Origin: Phycicoccus sp. Soil748
GTDB lineage: Bacteria; Actinomycetota; Actinomycetes; Actinomycetales; Dermatophilaceae
DNA length: 64,000 nt
Direction: 5' to 3'
Assembly (NCBI RefSeq): GCF_001428025.1
Contig: NZ_LMSC01000005.1
Coordinates: 30,000-93,999, forward strand
Positions within the stretch are counted from its first letter, which is position 1. Every line of letters begins with the position of its first letter. The position numbers and the translations under genes were made by a program. Under the pieces are notes generated by a model. It was not told the origin of the DNA, did no database searches, and saw nothing but the letters and a program-made list of their open reading frames with translations. This document shows positions 40,979 through 49,388 of this stretch, piece after piece.

Positions 40979-42151
40979 CTATGGCTGGGTGAGACCCCCG
41001 GCCTTGACGAGGTACTGCACGTACGGAAGCGGTTCGGTTCCGGAGGGCGTCAGGATGGCTACTGAGACGTGCGCATCCCGGAAGACAGCCATGACCGTTT
41101 GGTATCCGAGCATCGAGCCGATGTGGCCCACGGCGTCTATGTTCCATCTGGCGAAATACCCGGCGCTGAAGTCAATGGTGCCGAGGCCGTATGGCGCGTC
41201 GTCGGGAAAGTCGGTCATCTGTTCAACGGATTTCTTGCGCAGGACGCGGGAGCCGTACAAGTCGTATCCCCAATGTGCGACCGCCTCCGCATCTCCGGCT
41301 ACAGCCCCAGCCGCGCCAACGACGGTGGCCAGGGCGCGGCAGGGAAGCCACGGTCCCGCGGTTGCGCAGCTCTTGATGTCGCTGCTCGCTGCTGGGTCCG
41401 GCGCTGCAGCGGCAAGTGGTGGAGGAAGACTGTGCGCGTCCTGGTAGGCGAGGCGGTCCAGGCCCAGCGGCCCCCACAGGTCAGTCTTGAACGCGTCGGC
41501 GAGCGTTCGACCGCTCGCCTTTTCGATGATGAGGCCCAAGAGGATGTAGTTCGTGTTGTCGTCGGCGAAGGTCTTGCCCGGAGGATCCTTCGCCGCCGGG
41601 ACGTACTTCAGGTACTTCTGGGTCGTCCACCGGGCGTCGCGGTCACCCAGTGGCGCATCCACGGATGCTGCGACACCGCTGCGCTGTGCCAGCAACTGTC
41701 GGACCGTGACACCGTTCGACACCTGGGGGAGGTCGATGTACGCCGAGGCGGATCGGTCCAGATCGATCTTGCCCCGCTCGGCGAGCAGCATTACCTCGGC
41801 CGCCGTGAACGTCTTGGTGATGCTGCCCAGCGCGAGTCCGGATCCAGGTACCAGCGCGACCCCACGCGCATCGACCCCTGCCGCACCGCCCCACACCCCT
41901 TGAGGGGTGGCAACTGCGGCAGTCACCCCTTTCAGCAGCCCCGTCGCCACCCACCGGTTGATCTCGTGTTGCAGCTTGGTGATCCGGTCAGCCGGGAGCG
42001 CCGATGTCGGAAGCTGCGACCAGACCGCGCCGGTCGCCGCCGTTGAGGTGGTAGGGGTGCCCGTGACGCTGCCAGCGCCATGCCCCGGGGAGCAGGCCAT
42101 CAGCAGCCATGACAGCCCGACGACCGCGCCGGCGCGACCCCATGACCTCAT
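40979..42151 (-). CDS. Serine hydrolase / class C beta-lactamase-like lipoprotein
   Basis: A 390-residue lipoprotein (signal ending LLMACS). The active-site motif is intact, LGSITKTFTA (SxxK), and the third motif is GHIGSMLG. The middle motif reads FADDNTNYILLG, with Asp-Asp-Asn where YxN is usual, so the general-base Tyr may be missing. The family includes D-alanyl-D-alanine carboxypeptidases and esterases; the substrate is unknown. The ATG at 42151 leads straight into the signal. It lies in the less GC-rich accessory stretch. Confidence 0.82.
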   Translation of the reverse strand: MRSWGRAGAVVGLSWLLMACSPGHGAGSVTGTPTTSTAATGAVWSQLPTSALPADRITKLQHEINRWVATGLLKGVTAAVATPQGVWGGAAGVDARGVALVPGSGLALGSITKTFTAAEVMLLAERGKIDLDRSASAYIDLPQVSNGVTVRQLLAQRSGVAASVDAPLGDRDARWTTQKYLKYVPAAKDPPGKTFADDNTNYILLGLIIEKASGRTLADAFKTDLWGPLGLDRLAYQDAHSLPPPLAAAAPDPAASSDIKSCATAGPWLPCRALATVVGAAGAVAGDAEAVAHWGYDLYGSRVLRKKSVEQMTDFPDDAPYGLGTIDFSAGYFARWNIDAVGHIGSMLGYQTVMAVFRDAHVSVAILTPSGTEPLPYVQYLVKAGGLTQP

Positions 42152-42876
42152 GCCGGGACCTCATGAGCGGGTCGCCCGGACACGGGGTAGCTCGGGCACA
42201 CCACTCTCAGGCACTGGCGTGGGCGCCAAGGCGTCCGAAGGTTCGGGGCCATGTCGCGCTCTTCGTTATGCATCTCGTACCAGCCGTCGTGGCCATCTTC
42301 CGCTACAGCGAGCGCAACCGCGCCGCCGCTCTTCCTGTCCGTCCGGGCAGCGCCCCCGGGCGGCCCATCCAGTCTTCACCCCTCAATCTCAGAACTATCA
42401 AGCACTTCGACTGTCCTCCGAGCCGCGCCGACGGGCCTCCGCCCAATGGCGTAATGGGAACACCGCGGCCGGGGGGCGAGGAGGCGATCAAGGCTTGGCC
42501 GCCTGCAAGAGCCAGGCGTTGCAGGCCCGGTATACGGGACTGGCGCACTCCGAGATCCTTCTCAAACCCAGCCCCTGCCGGCGAGGCGCTCCAATGGGTC
42601 CTCAGCGGTCGGTGGATCCTCAACCGACAGCGCGCCGACTCCAGCGGAATGAATACCCCCGGAGGCGGCGGCCCGGGCCCGGACGGCGGCGGCGGGTAAC
42701 CCGCCGCGCGGCCGCAGCAGGTAGGACAACAATAGAGCGGCGAACGATCCTTGGCGGTGCACGGAAGCGCGATCAGACCTGCACACCGTCATTGCTGACA
42801 CCTCATGTCACTCACTGCAGGGGGATACTGGCGGTGAACGGGCCCGCGCCCCGGCCCGCCCGGAAGGTAGCGCCCC
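42152..42876. other. Gene-poor stretch, 725 bp
   Basis: Open frames here lack ribosome sites, conserved motifs and normal codon use. No repeat or RNA gene is recognisable. Confidence 0.45.
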
Positions 42877-43026
42877 ATGTGGATTTGGTTCTGGATCATC
42901 GCAGGAGCGCTACTCGTGGTCCTACTGACTTGGGCCGCGCTCTGGGATCGGCGACACACCCTCGATCGTGACAGGCTGCCCGATCACACGAATGACCCGC
43001 CAACGCCCAAGAACGAAGGATGGTAG
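42877..43026 (+). CDS. Micro-membrane protein 1 (49 residues)
   Basis: A 49-residue protein with one N-terminal membrane helix (MWIWFWIIAGALLVVLLTWA) followed by LWDRRH and a hydrophilic tail. GGAAGG lies 9 nt before the ATG, a good ribosome site. A sister gene with the same architecture, the same ribosome site and the same 9-nt spacing lies 245 bp downstream, which is the main support that both are real. Function unknown. Confidence 0.6.
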   Translation: MWIWFWIIAGALLVVLLTWAALWDRRHTLDRDRLPDHTNDPPTPKNEGW

Positions 43027-43270
43027 CTCCGCCATCACGGCCCATAACCGCCTCGCCCGCCGCGTCTTGACACAGGAGGGAGCCACGAGTGGTCGGCCGA
43101 TCCGCCCTGCTGGCGCACGGCGGGAAGCGCTAGATCTGGCCTCAGGGCGACGAACTATCTGGGACGTCGTGTAGGTCCTGCGTCGCAACATGATGACCCT
43201 TGGCATCCCGGCGACCCGATGGGACGATACGGGGAGAGTGGTTGCATGCGCGGCCGGAAGGACCATCGCT

Positions 43271-43414
43271 ATGTGGTTCGGGATCATCGCGGGCATCTTC
43301 GTGGTCTTGCTTGTGATTGGCGCTTGGTTGTGGGATCGGGGCCACGGCACGAGCGGAACCAGAATAGAAATCGCTGATCGACGCCCGGACTCAGATCGAC
43401 CCGGCGTCGGGTGA
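43271..43414 (+). CDS. Micro-membrane protein 2 (47 residues), sister of the 42877 gene
   Basis: A 47-residue protein starting MWFGIIAGIFVVLLVIGAW, then LWDRGH, then a polar tail. It shares MW...IIAG..VVLL and the LWDR-H turn with the upstream sister. GGAAGG is 9 nt before the ATG at 43271. A longer in-frame version from 43190 would add 27 residues with no conserved feature; the shorter start is preferred. Function unknown. Confidence 0.6.
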   Translation: MWFGIIAGIFVVLLVIGAWLWDRGHGTSGTRIEIADRRPDSDRPGVG

Positions 43415-43756
43415 TTGGGCCAGGAGTCCTATTGCCGAACACTTGCGCCACGGCAACAGGGCCACGCCTGGTATGGCCGCTCGGGCGCTGGTGCTGGCTT
43501 CCAAGAAGGGCCCTGAGGTTTGCAGGCCGCTCAGATTGAGGGTCGAGACCTCAGGTCCATGAGAAAGGGAGGGCACAGGAGACCCGCTTCGGCGGCGGCT
43601 TGTCGGGTGCGTCATTCTGTCGCGAGCCGGGCGGGTGGCACCCGCCGCCTCGTCCTGAGGACACTCCCACATCGCGACCGAGAAGTGTTCGCGGTGATCA
43701 TCGGTCGGCCCAGCTGCCAAAGCCGTGGTCCCCGGTGCCGGCGGGCTCGCTGCAGG
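43415..43756. other. Gene-poor stretch, 342 bp
   Basis: Nothing recognisable except a small GC-rich hairpin (GGCGGGTG/CACCCGCC) near 43630-43646. Confidence 0.4.
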
Positions 43757-44055
43757 CTATGTCATGAAGTCCTTGAGCCACGCCGGTTGGACGACGGCAA
43801 GCGTGATGAGTGCGCAGTCGATCGCCAGCCCCAGCATCAACCGCGCGTCCCAGTACGCGACGATCAGGACAAGCGAGATGGCTCCCGCGAGGACAGCCAG
43901 CACCGGCCACGCTGTTGCCAGCCCCGGTGCGCCCCACACGGCCAGAGCCAGCGCTGCGGACGCCACGATCGTGGCCGCAATGAGCACCCCAGCGTGTGCA
44001 CCAAGCCGTGGGCCAGAAGCAGGATTCCCGCAACGATCCGCACTGCGACCATCAT
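43757..44055 (-). pseudogene. Broken small membrane-protein gene
   Basis: Two reading frames join into one protein. Frame one (from 44055) gives VRIVAGILLLAHGLVHTLG. Frame two continues VLIAATIVASAALALAVWG through to AWLKDFMT at 43757. The switch occurs at a run of four Gs near 43985-43990, so one missing G would explain it. Intact relatives, as I recall them, begin with LLLAHGLVHLL and have extra residues between the halves, so an internal deletion is also likely. The second frame could be expressed alone from an internal start, but the first helix would be lost. Confidence 0.55.
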
Positions 44056-44174
44056 TGACCCTTCATCCCATTCGCTAAGTCCGGTTCACTATCCATCTGA
44101 CCCGAGGTTCGCCACGCTTATCAGGGTCAAGGGGCCCAGTGAGGGCGCAGGAGGATGGCTGCATCGACCCAGCC

Positions 44175-44555
44175 TCATCCCACGTTGGTATTTGGTGTCT
44201 CGCACGAGGGCACCGCAAACCGAGGTGCGAGCTCGGTTCGGATCTCCACGTGGCGCGCCAGGAAGGCTCGCTCGTCCATCCGCTTCCTTCGAAGCCAGCT
44301 GGTGACCTCGGTGTTGCACTTGCTCGCGTTGCACGAGCGACAGGCCGGCACCACGTTGTCGAGCGTGTACCGCCCACCACGGGATATCGGCAGGACGCAG
44401 TCACGCTGAAGCGGCTCACCGGTGGCGCCGCAGTAGGCGCATCCTCCCCACTGAGCCTGCAGTATCGTCCACTGGGCCTCGGTCAGATCGTGGCTGGCAA
44501 GGCTCATGCGGCGCGTCCGCCTACGGGCCGCCCGAGCCTTGCGAGTTCTGCTCAC
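44175..44555 (-). CDS. HNH endonuclease
   Basis: A 126-residue nuclease of the small actinobacterial HNH family. Zinc-binding cysteines are in GGCAYCGATG and PACRSCNASKCN, and the core is RDCVLPISRGGRYTLDN. The N-terminus is highly basic (RTRKARAARRRTRR), suited to DNA binding. The GTG at 44555 follows GAGGTGACG. Such genes are common near mobile or phage-derived DNA; here it sits at the end of the less GC-rich stretch. Confidence 0.85.
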   Translation of the reverse strand: MSRTRKARAARRRTRRMSLASHDLTEAQWTILQAQWGGCAYCGATGEPLQRDCVLPISRGGRYTLDNVVPACRSCNASKCNTEVTSWLRRKRMDERAFLARHVEIRTELAPRFAVPSCETPNTNVG

Positions 44556-44709
44556 CGTCACCTCGCCAGCGTAGGCATCAAGGGCTGAATCCTCGGTTAC
44601 GCATTCCCTGCAGGACGCATGTCGTGGCAGATCGAGTGCGTCACATCGCCGCCTGAGGGCGACGGCTCTTGGCTGCACGAACTGTCGGCTTCGCGACTAG
44701 TCGTGCCGA

Positions 44710-45294
44710 CTACTTGGTCTCGGGTCCGAAGCCGGTCATGCGGATCAGCTTGGCCGGTACACCGCCGACGATCGCTCCGGCCGCGACATCCTTGGTGACG
44801 ACGGCCCCGGCGCCGACGATGGCACCGTCGCCGATGGTCACGCCCGGCACGACTGTCACTGCGGCGCCGAGCCAGACCTGACGGCCGATGACGATGGGAG
44901 CTGGCGTCATGTCGGCGCGCTGGCCCGGGTCGACGCTGTGGTTCAGCGTCGTGAGCGTGCTGCCGTGGCCGATGAGGCTGCCGTCGCCGATCGTGATGCC
45001 GCCAGTGTCCTGAAAGCGGCAGCCCATGTTGATGAAGACGTCCTTGCCGAGGGCGAGGTTCTTGCCGAACTCGCTGTAGAACGGTGGGAACACGGTCACG
45101 GACTCGTCCACCGGCTTGCTGGTGAGCTCTGCCAACAGGAGCCGGACCTCGTCCGGGGTGCGGTAGGCGCCATTCAGCTCGGCCAGGATGCGCAGCGCGT
45201 CCTGGGAGGCGGCGTGCATGAACCGGTGGGCAGCCGAGCCGCCCTCGATGAGCGCGCCGCTGTTGACGTGCTCGAGGAACTCGTGCAGCTCCAT
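44710..45294 (-). CDS. Sugar O-acetyltransferase (LacA/Maa type)
   Basis: A 194-residue left-handed beta-helix acetyltransferase. The N-terminal Mac domain ([20 protein letters not shown]) is followed by hexapeptide repeats ending [19 protein letters not shown] and [11 protein letters not shown]. The conserved catalytic His is in TTLNHSVDP. The ATG at 45294 has AGGAG 8 nt upstream. It is the last gene of the merR-cupin-adh operon, 34 nt after the dehydrogenase stop. The acceptor sugar is unknown. Confidence 0.88.
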   Translation of the reverse strand: MELHEFLEHVNSGALIEGGSAAHRFMHAASQDALRILAELNGAYRTPDEVRLLLAELTSKPVDESVTVFPPFYSEFGKNLALGKDVFINMGCRFQDTGGITIGDGSLIGHGSTLTTLNHSVDPGQRADMTPAPIVIGRQVWLGAAVTVVPGVTIGDGAIVGAGAVVTKDVAAGAIVGGVPAKLIRMTGFGPETK

Positions 45295-45328
45295 GGTCAG
45301 GCTCCTGTCAGTTGTGGGAGAAGGGTGG

Positions 45329-46366
45329 TCAGAGCGTCGCGGTGTCAATGACGAACCGGTAGCGGACGTCGGAGGCGAGCACGCGCTCATACGCCTCGTT
45401 GATCTCGTCGGCAGCGATGACCTCGATCTCCGCCCCGATCCGGTGCTCGGCGCAGAAGTCGAGCATCTCCTGGGTCAGGGCGATGCCGCCGATCATCGAG
45501 CCGGCGAACGAGCGACGCCCGCCGATCAACGAGAACACGTTGACGCTCAACGGGTCTGCGGGCGCACCGACGTTGACCAACGTGCCGTCGACGGCGAGCA
45601 GGCCGAGATAGGCGTCGAGGTCGATGGCGGCGCTGACCGTGTTGACGATGAGGTCGAACTGGCCGGGCAGCTGCTCGAAGGTCGACGGGTCGGAGGTGGC
45701 GAAGTAGTGGTCCGCGCCGAGGCGCAGCCCGTCCTTCTGCTTCTTCAGCGACTGCGAGAGCACGGTGACCTCTGCGCCGAGGGCGTGGGCGATCTTGACG
45801 CCCATGTGGCCGAGGCCCCCGAGCCCCACGATGGCGACCTTCTTCCCGGGGCCGGCGTTCCAGTGCCGGAGCGGGGCGTAGGTGGTGATGCCGGCGCACA
45901 GCAGCGGAGCGGCGGCAGCCGGGTCGAGGCCCTCGGGCACGCTCAGGACGAAGTCGGCGTCGACGACGACGTGGGTCGAGTACCCGCCCTGGGTGGTGGT
46001 CCCGTCCCGATCGGTCGCGGCGTACGTGCCGACCATGCCCTCGAGGCAGTACTGCTCCTCGCCGCGCGTGCAGCTGGCGCACTCGCCGCACGAGTTGACC
46101 ATGCAGCCGACACCGACGCGGTCGCCGACCTGGTGGCGGGTGACGTCGGCGCCGACCTCGGTGACGAGGCCGACGATCTCGTGGCCCGGCACGACGGGGA
46201 AGGGCTGCGGGCCCCAGTCTCCGTTGACGGTGTGGATGTCGGAGTGGCAGATGCCGGCGTACTCGATCTGGATGAGGACGTCGTTCGCGCCGACCTCACG
46301 GCGCTCGATGGTGGTGGGGGCCAGGGGCTGGCCGGCGGACGGTGCTGCATAGGCGTTGACGCGCAA
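45329..46366 (-). CDS. Zinc-dependent NAD(P)-alcohol dehydrogenase (YahK/AdhC type)
   Basis: A 345-residue medium-chain dehydrogenase likely to reduce aldehydes. Catalytic zinc ligands are Cys in [13 protein letters not shown], His in VPGHEIVG and a later Cys. The structural zinc site is [28 protein letters not shown] binds the cofactor. It has a TTG start (46366) with a strong AAAGGA ribosome site 8 nt upstream. It lies between the cupin and acetyltransferase genes in the MerR-controlled operon. Confidence 0.93.
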   Translation of the reverse strand: MRVNAYAAPSAGQPLAPTTIERREVGANDVLIQIEYAGICHSDIHTVNGDWGPQPFPVVPGHEIVGLVTEVGADVTRHQVGDRVGVGCMVNSCGECASCTRGEEQYCLEGMVGTYAATDRDGTTTQGGYSTHVVVDADFVLSVPEGLDPAAAAPLLCAGITTYAPLRHWNAGPGKKVAIVGLGGLGHMGVKIAHALGAEVTVLSQSLKKQKDGLRLGADHYFATSDPSTFEQLPGQFDLIVNTVSAAIDLDAYLGLLAVDGTLVNVGAPADPLSVNVFSLIGGRRSFAGSMIGGIALTQEMLDFCAEHRIGAEIEVIAADEINEAYERVLASDVRYRFVIDTATL

Positions 46367-46417
46367 GGGGTTTCCTTTGTGAAGAGTGGTACGGGTGAAA
46401 GGGAGGGAGGGTGGGGC

Positions 46418-46813
46418 TCAGGCGCCGTACTCGGTGTCGGTGACGTGGTCGAGCCAGGTCACGACCTGGCCCTGGTCGTCGGCCTCCTGGATGGCGACGT
46501 GCGCCATGAACCGGTCGGCGGTGGCACCGTGCCAGTGCTCCTCGTTCGGCTCGATGTAGACGACGTCGCCGGGACGGATCTCCTGCGGCTCGCCGCCGCG
46601 TCGCGCGACGTACCCGATGCCGTCGGTGACATAGAGGGTCTGCCCCTTCGGGTGGCTGTGCCACGCGGTCCGCGCGCCCGGCGTGAACCGGACGTGCGCG
46701 CAGCCCACGGTCGACTGCTCGTCGGGGTTGCGGATGCCGTCGATGAAGACGGTGCCGGTGAACCAGTCCGCGGGGCCGGTGGCGCTCTGGCCACCGCTCT
46801 TCGTGAACTTCAT
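46418..46813 (-). CDS. Small cupin-domain protein
   Basis: A 131-residue single-domain cupin. The metal-binding motif is TAWHSHPKGQTLYV with HWHG as the second motif (EPNEEHWHGATADRF). Relatives include carboxymuconolactone-decarboxylase partners and mandelonitrile-lyase-like cupins; the reaction here is unknown. The ATG at 46813 follows AAGGAG. It is first after merR in the operon. Confidence 0.85.
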   Translation of the reverse strand: MKFTKSGGQSATGPADWFTGTVFIDGIRNPDEQSTVGCAHVRFTPGARTAWHSHPKGQTLYVTDGIGYVARRGGEPQEIRPGDVVYIEPNEEHWHGATADRFMAHVAIQEADDQGQVVTWLDHVTDTEYGA

Positions 46814-46902
46814 GGTGGGCTCCTTCGTGGTGCGACGAATGGTCGAAGGCATGCTCGCGCAGCCCGGACCTCGTCCTGGGTAGTGCATGGATGGGTACAG
46901 CG

Positions 46903-46922
46903 CGGGCGCCGGTCGGCGCCCG
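46903..46922 (-). terminator. Small hairpin after merR
   Basis: CGGGCGCC-GGTC-GGCGCCCG, an 8-bp stem directly after the merR stop. It may partly terminate before the cupin gene. Confidence 0.4.
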
Positions 46923-46929
46923 GGTGCGG

Positions 46930-47391
46930 CTAGGGCTTACCTGTCCGCTTGAGCTCGTCGGCGAGCGTCCGGGCCTCACCAGAGATGAGCTCGGCGCGGG
47001 CGTCGTCACCTGCGGCGACGGCGCTCCAGTAGTCGATCTTCAGCGCGACATACCGCTGTCGCAGGACCAGTTGCTCCGCCTCGCAAACGAGGCGGCGCTG
47101 CTGGTGGGTGAGCAGCTCAACCTGCTCACCGGCGGCGGCCGGGCCGACACGGCCGTTCTTGACGTACTGGCGCATGTCGCTCACGGACATGCCAGTCGCA
47201 GCGAGGCAGGCGACCCACATGATCTGGTCGAGGTCCTCCTCGTCGTAGACGCGGTGACCGCTGGTCGCGCCCCGACCCACCGGGGCGATGACGCCGATGG
47301 ACTCGTAGTAGCGCAGCGTGCTGGCCGACAGCCCCGTCAGGGCCGCGGCCTCCTTGATCGTGTACTCGCGCCGGGCGACCAGAGAACTCAT
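46930..47391 (-). CDS. MerR-family regulator, AdhR/NmlR-like
   Basis: A 153-residue MerR protein. The helix-turn-helix is at residues about 10-35 (YTIKEAAALTGLSASTLRYY), followed by the wing and a dimerisation helix. Cys62 in WVACLAATGM aligns, from memory, with the reactive Cys of B. subtilis AdhR, which senses aldehydes. Start: ATG 47391, placed 7 nt after the -10 TAGCGT. The downstream cupin, alcohol dehydrogenase and acetyltransferase are its probable targets. Confidence 0.88.
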   Translation of the reverse strand: MSSLVARREYTIKEAAALTGLSASTLRYYESIGVIAPVGRGATSGHRVYDEEDLDQIMWVACLAATGMSVSDMRQYVKNGRVGPAAAGEQVELLTHQQRRLVCEAEQLVLRQRYVALKIDYWSAVAAGDDARAELISGEARTLADELKRTGKP

Positions 47392-47778
47392 GTCAACCAC
47401 GCTAGGAACTTCAAGTACTTGAAGTCAAAGCCTCTTCCGCGGGGAGAGCGCACTTCGCCAAACACCTCATCAGCGCCCCCGCAAGAGGTGCGTCACTTCG
47501 CCGCGAGCCGATCAACGAGTCTTCAGGACCTCGAATAGGGACGGCCTGAGCCCACCCGTCTCCGTCTTCCGGAGTGGCCAGCCCACCACGCCGGTTCGCG
47601 CATCGACCGGCGTATCGACCGCTCCGGCATCGTCCCCTTGGGGTCGCGCAGCGGCCATCTCATGAGCCGGGCTCCCGGGACCGCTTGCGGGGACGCAGCG
47701 ATGCTCAACAGGACGGCTCCGGCGTCGAGGTGTCGGAGAGCGTGCAGGCGCTGATGTCCCCCCGCTCCAGCCCCGGAC
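47392..47778. other. Gene-poor stretch, 387 bp
   Basis: Contains the merR promoter/operator at 47399-47428. Between about 47430 and 47778 no gene, repeat or RNA is recognised. Confidence 0.4.
47399..47428 (-). promoter_or_regulatory. MerR-type promoter with operator in the spacer
   Basis: Minus strand: -35 TTGACT (47428-47423), 18-bp spacer, -10 TAGCGT (47404-47399), then 7 nt to the merR ATG. The perfect palindrome ACTTCAAGTACTTGAAGT (47408-47425) fills the spacer. A long spacer occupied by the operator is the hallmark of MerR-activated promoters. Confidence 0.75.
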
Positions 47779-48216
47779 TCAGCTGTTGTCGAGTTGTTGG
47801 GCGAACATCACCAAGATGCCGCTGGGTCCGCGGAGATAGGTGAGCTTGTAGACGTCCTCGTAAGTCGCGACCCCACGGAGCGGGTGGCAACCGTGCCGCG
47901 CGGCGATCGCCACCGCCTCGTCGACGTCGTCCACCGTGAACGCGACGCGGTGCATCCCGATCTCGTGGGGTCGGGTGGGTTCCGTCGGGATGGCGTCGGG
48001 GTGGATGTACTCGAAGAGCTCAAGGCAGTTGTTGCCGTCCGGCGTCTGGAGCACAGCGATCTTCGCGTGGTTGCCGTCCAGCCCGACGGCGGTGTCGGCC
48101 CACTCGCCACTGACGGTGTCGCGGCCGAGGACGCTCAAGCCCAGGTCGGTGAAGAAGGCGATGGTCTCGTCGAGATCGCGCACAGCGATGCCGACGTTCT
48201 CGAACTTGATGGGCAT
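47779..48216 (-). CDS. VOC-family (glyoxalase/dioxygenase fold) protein
   Basis: A 145-residue vicinal-oxygen-chelate protein. The first metal-site strand is KFENVGIAVRDLDETIAFF, GMHRVAFTVDDVDEAVAIA is the second module, and LRGPSGILVMFAQ ends the fold. Relatives include glyoxalase I and methylmalonyl-CoA epimerase; the substrate is unknown. The ATG at 48216 follows AAGGAG. It is transcribed in the same direction as, but not tightly linked to, the TetR gene. Confidence 0.85.
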   Translation of the reverse strand: MPIKFENVGIAVRDLDETIAFFTDLGLSVLGRDTVSGEWADTAVGLDGNHAKIAVLQTPDGNNCLELFEYIHPDAIPTEPTRPHEIGMHRVAFTVDDVDEAVAIAARHGCHPLRGVATYEDVYKLTYLRGPSGILVMFAQQLDNS

Positions 48217-48279
48217 GGTTTCTCCTTGAGGTGTTTGGTGCGGACTGGGCACGGCTTGGTAGCGCCCGAAGTGGACGGT

Positions 48280-48420
48280 TCAGTCGCCTGGGGTTAGCAG
48301 GACCAAGGGGATCTGGCGGTCTGTCTTGCGCGCGTAGTCGTCACACAGCGGGAAGATGCGCGCCATCATCGGCCACAGGGTGTCGCGCTCGCGTCGGTCG
48401 CGACGCGGGCGCGGGCAGTG
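48280..48420 (-). pseudogene. Fragment of a deazaflavin (F420)-dependent nitroreductase-family gene
   Basis: On the minus strand, after the tetR stop, one frame reads FTARARVATDA and another continues RERDTLWPMMARIFP and KTDRQIPLVLLTP to a stop at 48280. This resembles the last 45 or so residues of Ddn-type nitroreductases (the segment normally reading AERDxLW...TxRxIPVVVL). The 5' part of the gene is absent and the frames are shifted, so it is a relic. Confidence 0.45.
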
Positions 48421-48426
48421 AACCGC

Positions 48427-49008
48427 TCAAGCGTCCCGATGTCGAAGCTCGAGCGCGTCGCCGATGCTGCCGAGGGCCGCGAAGACGTCGTCGGACCAGG
48501 AGTCCTCCAGTAGCAGCATCGACTCTCCACCCATGAAGCCCAGGCCGATCAGTGTCGCGACGGTGCGTGGCGTGAACGGGCCGAGGTCCCCGAGCTCGTC
48601 GGCTGCTTCGATGACCACCTGCTCGAGGAGCTCGAACCAGGAGCGGAGCAACCGGGTGACCTCGGCGCCGATCGCTTTGTCGCTCCAGCCGGCCGCGATC
48701 ATCTCCTGCAGCATCCGCACGTAGCCGGAGGCGAGGTCGTCCCTGAGGAAGTCGCAGGCCTGCCCATATCGCAGGTGCAGCGGGACGTCCGCGCCGTACA
48801 TCGTCTGCTGGCGTTGAAGCAGCTGAGCGTTCTCCTGGGCGAGCAGGGCAAGGATCAGGCCTTGCCGACCGCCAAAGTGGTAATGGATCTGGCTCAACGG
48901 CACGCCCGCGCGCTCGGCGACCCTTCGCGTGGAGAGGTTGGCGTGTCCGTCGGCGAGCAGGCATTCCCTTGCCGCGGCGATGAGCTTGTCGCGGGTGTCG
49001 GCGGCCAT
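48427..49008 (-). CDS. TetR-family transcriptional regulator
   Basis: A 193-residue repressor. The helix-turn-helix is at about residues 5-50: RDKLIAAARECLLADG, STRRVAERAGVPLSQIHYHF. The C-terminal ligand domain is of the AcrR general type. The ATG at 49008 has a GAGGAG ribosome site. It diverges from the tautomerase operon; the palindromes at 49035-49091 are its likely operators. The C-terminus abuts the nitroreductase relic. Confidence 0.9.
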   Translation of the reverse strand: MAADTRDKLIAAARECLLADGHANLSTRRVAERAGVPLSQIHYHFGGRQGLILALLAQENAQLLQRQQTMYGADVPLHLRYGQACDFLRDDLASGYVRMLQEMIAAGWSDKAIGAEVTRLLRSWFELLEQVVIEAADELGDLGPFTPRTVATLIGLGFMGGESMLLLEDSWSDDVFAALGSIGDALELRHRDA

Positions 49009-49034
49009 GGAAGGCTCCTCCAAGGTCTTGTCGG

Positions 49035-49046
49035 TCGGTCGACCGA
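49035..49046. promoter_or_regulatory. Secondary TetR half-operator palindrome
   Basis: TCGGTCGACCGA, a 12-bp palindrome sharing the core of the larger palindrome 8 bp away. Confidence 0.5.
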
Positions 49047-49053
49047 ATGCTAG

Positions 49054-49091
49054 CCTACCTTGATTCGGTCGATCGACCGAATCAAGGTAGG
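49054..49091. promoter_or_regulatory. 38-bp perfect palindrome, probable TetR operator
   Basis: A continuous perfect palindrome with centre between 49072 and 49073 (half-site CCTACCTTGATTCGGTCGA). It lies between tetR (start 49008) and the tautomerase operon (start 49111), ending 20 bp before the tautomerase ATG. Repression of both directions is the simplest reading. Confidence 0.8.
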
Positions 49092-49110
49092 AGCACACAA
49101 GGAGGACGCC

Positions 49111-49341
49111 ATGCCGCTGATCGAGGTCAATGTCATCGAGAACGTGTTCACGCCGGAACAGAAGCGGCAGATCATCACCCGACTCACCGACGCCATGGTC
49201 GAGGTCGAGGGCGAGAACATGCGCCCGGTCACCTGGTGTGTCGTCCGTGAGGTGGCCAGCGGGGACTGGGGCATCGCCGGCAACCCCCTGACCACTGCTG
49301 ACGTGCGCGCCCTGGCGGCCGGCGCCCCCGCCACCGTCTGA
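49111..49341 (+). CDS. 4-oxalocrotonate tautomerase-family protein
   Basis: A 76-residue tautomerase. MPLIEVNVIENVF places the catalytic Pro at the N-terminus after Met removal; the length equals classical 4-OT. AAGGAGG precedes the ATG at 49111. It is first in a TetR-controlled operon with a glycosyltransferase, an NTF2-like protein and a hydrolase, suggesting metabolism of an aromatic or polyketide-like compound. Confidence 0.88.
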   Translation: MPLIEVNVIENVFTPEQKRQIITRLTDAMVEVEGENMRPVTWCVVREVASGDWGIAGNPLTTADVRALAAGAPATV

Positions 49342-49388
49342 CGCCTCTGGACGATGACTGCCGGACCCGCCGGGAGGGAGCATGGACC

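Noticed and set aside
42109-42971. Several overlapping frames of 190-350 codons
   Set aside because: Arg/Pro/Ser-rich with no motif, no plausible starts; region treated as gene-poor.
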